Shown: piece after piece, positions 18,073-25,520 of the stretch | Position numbering within the stretch: the first letter of the stretch is position 1 | How the letters are laid out: every line of letters begins with the position of its first letter | Assembly: GCA_041662605.1 (NCBI GenBank) | Contig: JBAZSD010000022.1 | Location: forward strand, 9,024 to 73,023 | Direction of reading: 5' to 3' | DNA: 64,000 bases | DNA from: Desulfomonilaceae bacterium | GTDB taxonomy: Bacteria > Desulfobacterota > Desulfomonilia > Desulfomonilales > Desulfomonilaceae | Position numbers and translations under genes: made by a program | Notes under the pieces: model-generated | The model's database searches: none | What the model was told of the DNA's origin: nothing | The model's input: the letters and a program-made list of their open reading frames with translations, nothing else

Positions 18073-19395
18073 TCATAGTCTTGCGACTAAATCAACTATA
18101 GAAGATGGATCCTTTCCGAACAACCTGATCAAAGGCACCTTGCCTAAGGCTCCTCTATCAAAGATAGCGTCCGGAACCCTTCCAAGTTCCTCCATCACGT
18201 CCTGCACTCCCCACGCAAGGGTGCTCCCTTCCTCCTGTTGTAAATCCGGTGGAGTTCTCTTTCTATCAAACTCGGCCACTTCAAATCCAAGTGTTCGGAT
18301 GCGTTTAACCAGCGATTCAGAATACGCTACAGTCATCGCGGAACGGCGATCATGATCATATTCCATAGCCGCCAGCAACAGGTGGTGAATTTGACGGGAC
18401 GCCCCAAACTTGGCGCCCTTGAGCGTGTCAATTGTGTTCACGAGCCTCACTATTCTACCTGGGAAAGACGCCACATCGTTGACTGTTTCAGCGTATGGTA
18501 TTGCAAAGGCAAGATTTGATTGCACCTCGGGGATCAAGTGTCCAATATTGAGGCGCTTCAACCTCTCGAGCGCTTTATCAAGTTCCTCTATGACCTGCGT
18601 TCTGGCTATTTCCCTGGCTATAGACGCGTAATGGTTTAAGGGCCCTATGCCTTTGCCGATTCCTAATGAAAACCGTAAAGCCCGATATAACATCCTCTTT
18701 GCCTTATCGATACATTCCATCATCGGCATCTTACGGGCGATCATCGTCGCGATAGCGGCGGATAACGTGCATCCCGTCCCATGAGTATGACGCGTCCGCA
18801 CGCGTAGAGTCTGGAATTCGTAATCCTGGACGCCATCGTGGAGGACATCGACAGGGGCGTCTTTGAGATGTCCTCCTTTTACGAGCACATATTTCGGACC
18901 CATCTTCTGTAATTTCTTGGCGGCCTTTTTCATATCCGAAACGGTTTCTATCTTATTATCGAGGAAAATTTCCGCCTCGGGAATATTAGGAGTCAGCAAG
19001 TAACAGATTGGAAAGAGCTTTTCCACCATGGCCTGTTTTCCAGTTTCATCGAGAAGGATCGACCCGGACTTTGAGACCATTACAGGATCCACTACCAGGT
19101 TTTCAACTTTGTGTTTTATAAGTTGATCCACAACCGCTTCGACAATGTCTCCATTGCCAAGCATACCGGTTTTCACACTATCGGCGCCTATGTCAGTAAG
19201 CACTACATCGATCTGTTTCGCGACAAAATCAGGATCAACAAGCTTGATTGCGTGCGCGCCCAGAGTGTTTTGAGCGGTTAGGGCCGTAATAACGCTCATA
19301 CCATAAGCGCCGAGGGACAATATGGTCTTAAGATCAGCTTGTATTCCCGCTCCACCTCCGGAATCAGAACCGGCTATTGAAAGAACCTTTTTCAT
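18073..19395 (-). CDS. thiD: bifunctional HMP(-P) kinase / thiamine-phosphate synthase (ThiD-ThiN fusion)
   Basis: Two-domain thiamine biosynthesis enzyme. Residues 1 to about 260 are ThiD, phosphorylating hydroxymethylpyrimidine and its phosphate (MKKVLSIAGSDSGGGAGIQ, RTRHTHGTGCTLSAAIA). The rest is a ThiN domain, a non-ThiE thiamine-phosphate synthase (IPYAETVNDVASFPGRIVR, GASRQIHHLLLA, PDAIFDRGALGKVP). I choose the ATG at 19395, with GGGGAAGGG just upstream. A longer frame reaching 19530 adds 45 residues unlike the family. ThiD-ThiN fusions are known in archaea and some bacteria. No TPP riboswitch is visible in the 5' region. Confidence 0.92.
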   Translation of the reverse strand: MKKVLSIAGSDSGGGAGIQADLKTILSLGAYGMSVITALTAQNTLGAHAIKLVDPDFVAKQIDVVLTDIGADSVKTGMLGNGDIVEAVVDQLIKHKVENLVVDPVMVSKSGSILLDETGKQAMVEKLFPICYLLTPNIPEAEIFLDNKIETVSDMKKAAKKLQKMGPKYVLVKGGHLKDAPVDVLHDGVQDYEFQTLRVRTRHTHGTGCTLSAAIATMIARKMPMMECIDKAKRMLYRALRFSLGIGKGIGPLNHYASIAREIARTQVIEELDKALERLKRLNIGHLIPEVQSNLAFAIPYAETVNDVASFPGRIVRLVNTIDTLKGAKFGASRQIHHLLLAAMEYDHDRRSAMTVAYSESLVKRIRTLGFEVAEFDRKRTPPDLQQEEGSTLAWGVQDVMEELGRVPDAIFDRGALGKVPLIRLFGKDPSSIVDLVARL

Positions 19396-19582
19396 ACCCT
19401 TCCCCGAAATCTGGAAACTTGGCTTTTTTGAGACTCGACTTACTCGACCATTGTAACAACTGACTGTACATTTTCCAAACATTACAATTATGAAATTTAG
19501 CTTCCCGCTTGGAAATTTCCATTGAAACAATTATGGTAAGATGCTTTGATGCTTAAAAAGGGCATCTGCGGAGGCTGATGAA

Positions 19583-21037
19583 TTGAACGAGAATTTGATT
19601 AGCAGAATGAAGCCGGCGTCTGTACTTGTAGCCGGTGATGTGATGGTCGACGAATATGTCATAGGTGATGTAGAGAGAATTTCCCCAGAATCTCCTGTGC
19701 CCGTGCTATTGGCCAAAGATAGACACAGAAGGCTTGGCGGCGCGGGGAACGTCGTGAGAAACGTGGTCTCCATGGGTGGCAATGTAGCCCTTTTTGCGAC
19801 CGTGGGAGCTGACGCGGCAGGCGAATGGTTCAGGAAACATTGCGCTGAAATTGGGGTAGACACTTTCTGGCTGAAATTCGAGAGGTCCAGACCGACTACC
19901 ATAAAGACAAGAGTTGTGGCCCGAAACCAGCAAATAGTCAGGATTGACGAAGAATATGTTGGGAGCATGCCCATCGAAATCGAAAAGAGTGTTCTGGCTA
20001 ACATCAGGTCGGTAACACCACAGGTGAAGGCTGTAATAATCTCGGATTATGGCAAAGGGTTCCTATCTGACTCAGTCCTGAGAAACCTGTTCGATACAGC
20101 TCGTTCCGAGGGCGTCCCTTCTCTCGTCGATCCCAAAGGGCTCGACTTCAGCCGGTACAGGGGAGCCACTTATGTCACCCCGAATATTCGAGAGGCCTCC
20201 GTCGCATCCGGTATCGAAATAAAAGATAGTCAGACTCTTGAAAAGGCGGGCAAAATCCTTCTTGAACAAACTCAGGCTGAAGGATTGGTCGTCACTCGGG
20301 GAAAAGATGGCATCACATTGATCACACCGAGGAAAATTCAGGACTTTCCTGTAAAACCCGTTGAAATAGTTGATGTGACAGGGGCCGGTGACACGGTAAT
20401 CGCCACTCTCGCCCTGGCTATCGCCAGTGGGTTTTCTGTTGAAGAGGCCGCTCAGATGGCTAATCTTGCGGCTTCACTGGTTGTGGCCCGTTTTGGAGCG
20501 GCGTCCGTAACTTTGGAGGAAATGGTCAATTCTTTGAGGAATTGGCCTCAGGGTAGAAAGATAATCCTCAGAGACGAGATGGAAAGAGTGGTTAGAAACC
20601 ATCGGCTTCAAGGACAATCGCTGGTATTCACAAACGGCTGCTTTGATCTCTTTCACGTCGGTCATCTTGAACTTCTTCGCAAGGCCTCGACCTTTGGAGA
20701 TATTTTAATAGTAGCTGTGAATTCCGACAAATCCGTCCACAGAATCAAGGGGGCCCATAGACCCATAGTAAGCGAAACAGAACGGCTGGAGCTGGTATCA
20801 GCCTTGAACTTCGTAAATTATGTCACCACATTCGATGAAGACACCCCTTACAGTCTGATAAAGGAGATCAAGCCCGACATATTGGTCAAGGGAAGAGACT
20901 GGGAGGGAAAAAAGGTAGTCGGCGAAGATGTTGTCAAGGGACGAGGAGGCAAGGTCCAATTCGTGGACCTTGTGAGTGGTGTCTCGACCAGTTCAATAAT
21001 AGACAGGATTGTCAAAAAAGGTATGCAGAATTCTTGA
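19583..21037 (+). CDS. hldE: bifunctional heptose-7-phosphate kinase / heptose-1-phosphate adenylyltransferase
   Basis: Makes ADP-heptose for the LPS inner core. The N-terminal PfkB-type kinase (residues 1 to about 320) has the LGGAGNVVRNVVSMGG sugar-binding motif and the catalytic DVTGAGDTV. The C-terminal nucleotidyltransferase (about 345-484) has TNGCFDLFHVGHLELL (HxGH) and VKGRDWEGK. The 484-aa length and domain order match fused HldE. The start is TTG with GGAGG eight bases before it. It is transcribed divergently from the thiamine gene across a gap of under 200 bp. Its presence shows a Gram-negative envelope with heptose-containing LPS. Confidence 0.95.
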   Translation: MNENLISRMKPASVLVAGDVMVDEYVIGDVERISPESPVPVLLAKDRHRRLGGAGNVVRNVVSMGGNVALFATVGADAAGEWFRKHCAEIGVDTFWLKFERSRPTTIKTRVVARNQQIVRIDEEYVGSMPIEIEKSVLANIRSVTPQVKAVIISDYGKGFLSDSVLRNLFDTARSEGVPSLVDPKGLDFSRYRGATYVTPNIREASVASGIEIKDSQTLEKAGKILLEQTQAEGLVVTRGKDGITLITPRKIQDFPVKPVEIVDVTGAGDTVIATLALAIASGFSVEEAAQMANLAASLVVARFGAASVTLEEMVNSLRNWPQGRKIILRDEMERVVRNHRLQGQSLVFTNGCFDLFHVGHLELLRKASTFGDILIVAVNSDKSVHRIKGAHRPIVSETERLELVSALNFVNYVTTFDEDTPYSLIKEIKPDILVKGRDWEGKKVVGEDVVKGRGGKVQFVDLVSGVSTSSIIDRIVKKGMQNS

Positions 21038-21156
21038 ATTAACTTTTGAAGTTTCTTAAACAATTGGCGTATTTCGTTTTTTGTGTTGGGCAGACCTAAT
21101 CTTTGTCCAGTTTATTCATGTCCTTGTCCCATTCCTTCCAGGCATTGTTTTCACAG

Positions 21157-21261
21157 TCATTTATGCACATTTGGTATAGGCGCGGCGAAAAAACCCAGGT
21201 TGGTCAACATTATGGCTCCCAGCATTACCGCTACAACCGAGGCAAAATTAATTAGTATCAT
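21157..21261 (-). CDS. 34-aa single-span membrane peptide (candidate)
   Basis: A very short reading frame with start and stop in good form. ATG at 21261 is preceded by an AAGGAGT-type ribosome site with 8-nt spacing. The product is a single hydrophobic helix of about 25 residues (MILINFASVVAVMLGAIMLT, then NLGFFAAP) ending in PIPNVHK. This is the layout of bacterial one-span membrane peptides such as small respiratory-complex or transporter subunits, but no family is recognised. It lies alone in the 634-bp gap between hldE and the first kinase. The strong ribosome site over a coherent hydrophobic frame is the main support. Confidence 0.5.
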   Translation of the reverse strand: MILINFASVVAVMLGAIMLTNLGFFAAPIPNVHK

Positions 21262-21671
21262 AGCTGAAACTCCTTTCCTTAAATTTGCTTCACGGCTCCT
21301 ACTTATACAGTAGATGCAAACCATGACGGAAGGTTCCAGTTCCTATTATGATAGAGTATGTGGTTGACTTGTGGGTTTAATGGAAACCGGTCAATGAAAA
21401 TATACGCAGTGTCGCTTGCCTGCGCCGTAATATCACATGGACGTCATATTTCAAGCTCTGTTGGAGCAAAGTGGACACTATGTCCATTTCACTCACCTGA
21501 TCCCGATAACAACTCAATAAAACATATTATTTTAACTAAAATAGCTTGTTTCCAAATGCGATTTTTCTGGTTTCCTTATTGTCGTCATTCTTGTATGTTG
21601 ATAATTAAGGATAATTGTATAATTCCATCAACTTTGTCCGCAGTTGAGCTTTCCAAACGGAGCCTGATTCT
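21262..21671. other. intergenic region before the kinase array
   Basis: About 410 bp without a convincing gene. It should hold the promoter of the leftward 34-aa frame and of the first kinase, but no clear promoter pair was found. TGGACA (21472-21477) and TGTCCA (21481-21486) form a 6-bp inverted repeat that might be an operator. The reading frames on either strand here look non-coding. Confidence 0.4.
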
Positions 21672-24410
21672 ATGCAACCCCAGGAAAAATCGAAACAACA
21701 ACTCATGGTTGAACTGGAAGAAATACAGCGGAAAATTGCCGAATTTGAATCTTCCGGGGTCGATGACTTTGATTCAGGGATGGCGCGCCAACAAGAGTTT
21801 TTAAAATATTCCGGAATAATGGATAGATTAGGTCAAGCCGTCCTTGTCTTTCAGGATGGTTGTGTAAAGTTCGCCGGTGGGGCCTGCCTGGAAATCACAG
21901 GACGATCACCCAAGCAATGGATGGCTTCGAAAAGTATTGAGGAGCACGTCCATCCTGATGACCTGCAGATGCTCGGGAATTTGCTATCACGCCATATTCG
22001 TGGTGATGAAACCCCAGAAAGACATGAATTCAGGTTTTTAGACAGCGGCAATATTGCGAGATGGCTGTGCGCCGATTCATCAGTGATCACCTGGGAGGGT
22101 CGAACTGCGTCTCTGTTTTTGCTGACAGACATCACTGATCGCAAGAATCTTGAAGAAGCCCTGGCTGCGTGCGAGTCAGACGCAAAGGTACTGAATGAAC
22201 TTTTCGTAAGTCAGAACGAGCAGGTAGTCGTGGTCAATAGCATTGTGAGTGAACTCACTCGGTCTGATACCCAGGAGCAATGTTGTTCAACCCTTGCATC
22301 ACTCTTATCCGGCAGTCTAGGCTTTGAAAAGGTCATTGTAGCTTTGAAGAAAGATGACGGTATCTTTGGAAACATCGACATAAGTGGGCTTGAAATGTCG
22401 CTGGGCGAGGTCGGAAATTGCCTGAAACGGGATGAGGCTTGTAAGCAATCGCTTCAGAGTGGACGACTGCTGCTGAAAAGTGATTTTCGGGACAGTGGCC
22501 CCTGTTGTTGGGACGATATTTTCTGTGATTGGACGATTTACCCGTTGAAAGGGCGATCGGAGATTCTTGGAGTAGTGATTCTGGACGCCTCGAAAACCGA
22601 GAACAGAGACACTGTCGGGCTTGTTCTCAATCAGGCCGGAGTGATTCTTGAAACATTGGGTTTGGCGGATTCGCTGGCCAAGACAAACGAGGAACTCAAG
22701 CGTTTTACTAATGAACTCGAGGAAGCCAGGATGGCCGCTGAGAGAGCAAACATTTCCAAGAGCCAGTTTCTTGCCAATATGAGTCATGAAATCCGTACCC
22801 CTATGAATGGCATAATCGGCATGACAGAACTCGCTCTGGGCACAGAACTCAGCGGTGAGCAAAAAGAATATCTCGAAGCTGTAAAAATATCGGGCGACGC
22901 TCTCCTGTCTTTGATCAACGATATTCTTGATTTCTCCAAGATGGAAGCAGGAAAATTCGATCTGATGTCCACTGATTTCAGTCTGAGGGATTGCCTGGGT
23001 AACTCTTTGAGCACACTTGCAAGTCAGGCGCACAAGAAAAAGATTGAACTTGCTTTTCATGTATTGCCTGAGACCCCGGATAACCTGAACGGGGACCCCG
23101 GCAGGTTGAGGCAGATTCTGGTCAATCTCATTGGTAACGCGATCAAATTCACCGAAAAGGGAGAGGTAGTGGTCCGTGTAGAGCCTGAGTCTGAGAGTGA
23201 AGACCATGTAGAGCTGCATTTCAAAGTGACTGATACGGGTGTTGGTATTCCTGCAAACCAACTGGGAAAAATTTTCAGGGCTTTTGAGCAGGTAGACTCC
23301 TCTAGCACGAGAGTACATGGAGGAACAGGGCTGGGCCTTACCATATCATCTCAACTGGTGGAATTAATGGAGGGTAGAATCTGGGTTGAGAGCAAACTCG
23401 GCGTGGGGAGCGTTTTTCATTTCACAGCCAGGTTTGGTATGGCTTCCCAACCCGTTCTTAAGCCTGTCCCGAGAGAAATATCCGTACTCGGAAATGTCCG
23501 TGTGCTCATCGTCGACGACAATGCTACCAACAGAACGATACTCGAGGAAACAGTCCGTTCATGGGGAATGCTTCCGACCGCAGTGGCTGACAGCGCCGAG
23601 GCTATGGCCGTCATAAGCGAAGCCGGCGTTTCCGGGCAGCCGTTTTCTCTTGCTCTTGTAGACTTTATGATGCCAGGGATGAACGGGTTTGAACTCGTGG
23701 AAGCCCTTAGCAGGTCAAAAACCCCAAACATCGACAAAATAATAATGTTAACTTCGGGTGGTCAGAGAGGTGACGCCGCCAAGTGCCAGGAACTCGGAAT
23801 CTCAGCATACTTGATGAAGCCAATCAAACAGTCTGATCTTATGAACGCAATTCTGATGACAATGCAAAAATCCTCAGAAGCTCAAAGTCCTGCGCCATTG
23901 ATAACCCGTCATTCGGTACGCGAGGCCATGCGTCGTACAAATATCCTACTGGCAGAGGATAACCCTGTGAATCAGAAGCTTGCCGTCAAGATTCTTGAGA
24001 AAATGGGTCACACGGTAACTGTGGCGGAGAATGGGCTAAAGGTGTTGGATCTTCTTGAAAAAGGCGCTTTTCAGATCATCCTTATGGATGTTCAAATGCC
24101 CGAAATGGACGGGTTTGAAGCCACAAGGCTTATTCGGGAAAAAGAAAAACTCACCGGTGGCCATATTCCAATAATAGCCATGACCGCTCATGCCATGACG
24201 GGGGATAGAGAGTGGTGCCTGGCCGGTGGAATGGACGATTACATTTCCAAGCCGATCAACAGGAACGAACTATCAGAGCGCATAGAAAAACTGGCCGGAG
24301 AGAATGACGCTTGCCATCGGAACTCTATTGCGTGTTCATTGACGGCGAGTGCGACGAATGGCGGCAAACTGGTTGACCAAGGGGCTCCCAGCACTGATCT
24401 CTTAAGATGA
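21672..24410 (+). CDS. hybrid histidine kinase 1: PAS-(GAF-like)-HisKA-HATPase-REC-REC
   Basis: A 912-aa soluble sensor kinase. After a short coiled-coil leader (MQPQEKSKQQLMVELEEIQR) come a PAS domain (about 50-155) and a GAF-like sensor stretch (about 190-340). The HisKA domain has His372 in SHEIRTPMNGIIG, and the ATPase domain has DTGVGIP and GTGLGLT. Two receivers follow with phospho-acceptors Asp664 (LALVDFMMPG) and Asp806 (ILMDVQMPEMDG). The same SHEIRTPMNG-type transmitter and twin receivers recur only in kinase 3, which also has an HPt domain. Here the protein stops where the HPt should begin (GGKLVDQ aligns with GAIVDK of kinase 3). The HPt was probably lost by deletion, leaving a relay that needs an external HPt. 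It is the first gene of the + strand array. Confidence 0.9.
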   Translation: MQPQEKSKQQLMVELEEIQRKIAEFESSGVDDFDSGMARQQEFLKYSGIMDRLGQAVLVFQDGCVKFAGGACLEITGRSPKQWMASKSIEEHVHPDDLQMLGNLLSRHIRGDETPERHEFRFLDSGNIARWLCADSSVITWEGRTASLFLLTDITDRKNLEEALAACESDAKVLNELFVSQNEQVVVVNSIVSELTRSDTQEQCCSTLASLLSGSLGFEKVIVALKKDDGIFGNIDISGLEMSLGEVGNCLKRDEACKQSLQSGRLLLKSDFRDSGPCCWDDIFCDWTIYPLKGRSEILGVVILDASKTENRDTVGLVLNQAGVILETLGLADSLAKTNEELKRFTNELEEARMAAERANISKSQFLANMSHEIRTPMNGIIGMTELALGTELSGEQKEYLEAVKISGDALLSLINDILDFSKMEAGKFDLMSTDFSLRDCLGNSLSTLASQAHKKKIELAFHVLPETPDNLNGDPGRLRQILVNLIGNAIKFTEKGEVVVRVEPESESEDHVELHFKVTDTGVGIPANQLGKIFRAFEQVDSSSTRVHGGTGLGLTISSQLVELMEGRIWVESKLGVGSVFHFTARFGMASQPVLKPVPREISVLGNVRVLIVDDNATNRTILEETVRSWGMLPTAVADSAEAMAVISEAGVSGQPFSLALVDFMMPGMNGFELVEALSRSKTPNIDKIIMLTSGGQRGDAAKCQELGISAYLMKPIKQSDLMNAILMTMQKSSEAQSPAPLITRHSVREAMRRTNILLAEDNPVNQKLAVKILEKMGHTVTVAENGLKVLDLLEKGAFQIILMDVQMPEMDGFEATRLIREKEKLTGGHIPIIAMTAHAMTGDREWCLAGGMDDYISKPINRNELSERIEKLAGENDACHRNSIACSLTASATNGGKLVDQGAPSTDLLR

Positions 24411-24496
24411 CAGTCCAATAATTTCGTTTACGCTTACAAAAGCGACAACCATACCAATGAGGGAACCCTGAGGAGATACTCAATGATGTTGGATAG

Positions 24497-24899
24497 TTCA
24501 GTGATGAACGCTATCGCTTGTTGTTCCAAAATATGCTGGGGGGCCTTGCTTTCTGCAAGACGCTTCTTATCGACGGTCGCCCCTATGACTGGGTCTATCC
24601 AGACGTAAACCCAAGATTTTTTCAAGCGCAGCTATGCTCTAGTTTTTGGATACCGGACGTGGCATTGACTGGAAGACCCTGGACAGGGTTTTTGACCCGT
24701 TCTTTTCAACAAAGGCAAAAGGCGCTACAAGAGGAACCGGACTCGGGATTTCCGCGGTACAGTGATTATTGCAACCGGTTTTTCACCGAGTGATGAGTTA
24801 CACAAAGAGATCAGCCCACTTGTTAAGGGGTTTGTGCAAAAGCCGTATGGGATGGATCAACTTTTAGGCTCAGTAGGGTCAGTTTTGAGAGATGAGTAG
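24497..24899 (+). pseudogene. decayed hybrid histidine kinase (fossil 1)
   Basis: Three kinase pieces in one 400-bp stretch, separated by losses of the intervening domains. From 24500 the frame reads as a PAS start (SDERYRLLFQNMLGGLAFC, then IDGRPYDWVYPDVNP). From 24646 another frame gives the ATPase G boxes (LDTGRGIDWKTLDRVFDPFF and RGTGLGIS), stopping at TGA 24763-24765. From 24762 a third frame gives only the end of a receiver (FSPSDELHKEISPLVKGFVQ, KPYGMDQLL) to the TAG at 24899. HisKA, most of the ATPase and most of the receiver are gone. The receiver tail is closest to kinases 6 and 11. No continuous protein can be made. Confidence 0.85.
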
Positions 24900-24920
24900 A
24901 ATACCAGGAGCCAAGACCAG

Positions 24921-25520
24921 ATGATGAAAGCGAATATTCGGGAGAGAGAACAGAGATTCAGGGCTATTACCGATTCTGCCCTTGACGCAATTATCCTGAT
25001 TGATGACAGAGGGGAAATCTCTTTTTTGAACCCGGCCTCAGAGCGAATCTTCGGTTATAACTCTTCCGAGGTAATGGGGAAAAACGTCCACGAGCTGTTA
25101 GCCCCTCCGAAATATCACGCCGCTTACCGTTCTGCTTTCAAGAATTTCGCCGTATCCGGCCAAGGAAACGCATTGGGGAGAATTACACAGCTTGTTGCTC
25201 GTAGAAAATATGGAGAGGAGTTCCTGATAGAACTTTCCCTTTCCGGTTTCCAGATGAATGGTCGCTGGCATGGCGGAAGCGCTGGGAATAGTAAAAGGTC
25301 ATCATGGAGCATTAATGGTAATCAGTCATATTGGGAAGGGAACTACAATACGTGTTCTGTTTCCTGTGGCGGATACACTGGAATTGTGATAGCGCAGGGC
25401 TTTCCCGATACTAAACCTGCTTGTGTTTTGCACAAACCCTATAATATGGAGGCATTGAAGAAGAACTCGAGCAATTGATAGAGACCGCTGACTCAGGCCG
25501 TCTTAAGGAGACAAGCTAAT
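24921..25520 (+). pseudogene. decayed PAS hybrid kinase (fossil 2)
   Basis: A 185-codon open frame starts here (MMKANIREREQRF) and gives a good PAS domain up to about residue 115 (SGFQMNGRWH). The rest of that frame is out-of-phase debris. In the next frame 25264-25390 reads MAEALGIVKGHHGA and HIGKGTTIRVLFPV, the end of an ATPase domain matching kinase 4. The original frame then regains sense as the last part of a receiver (FPDTKPACVLHKPYNMEALK), again matching kinase 4. A final frameshift leads to EELEQLIETADSGRLKETS, ending at a TAA that overlaps the ATG of kinase 2. HisKA and most ATPase and receiver sequence are deleted, so it should not be annotated as a working PAS protein. Confidence 0.85.

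Noticed and set aside
19396..19582. Possible TPP riboswitch between the thiamine gene and hldE
   Set aside because: No thi-box core was recognisable on the minus strand before the chosen ATG.
21083..21313. A 76-codon frame on the plus strand after hldE
   Set aside because: Its translation is Cys/Pro-rich and featureless with no ribosome site, while the opposite strand here gives a coherent 34-aa membrane peptide with a strong ribosome site.
21472..21486. Inverted repeat TGGACA-CTA-TGTCCA as an insertion-sequence end or operator
   Set aside because: A single 6-bp-arm repeat with no partner copy and no transposase remnant nearby is too weak to call.
22317..23318. A 333-codon open frame on the minus strand opposite kinase 1
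   Set aside because: It is the antisense shadow of a well-supported kinase gene and has no protein-like family features; other long antisense frames over the kinases are of the same kind.
24518..24793. A 91-codon open frame that could be called a small hypothetical gene
   Set aside because: Only its first third is in a PAS frame; the rest is out-of-phase sequence over the ATPase G boxes, so it belongs to fossil kinase 1.
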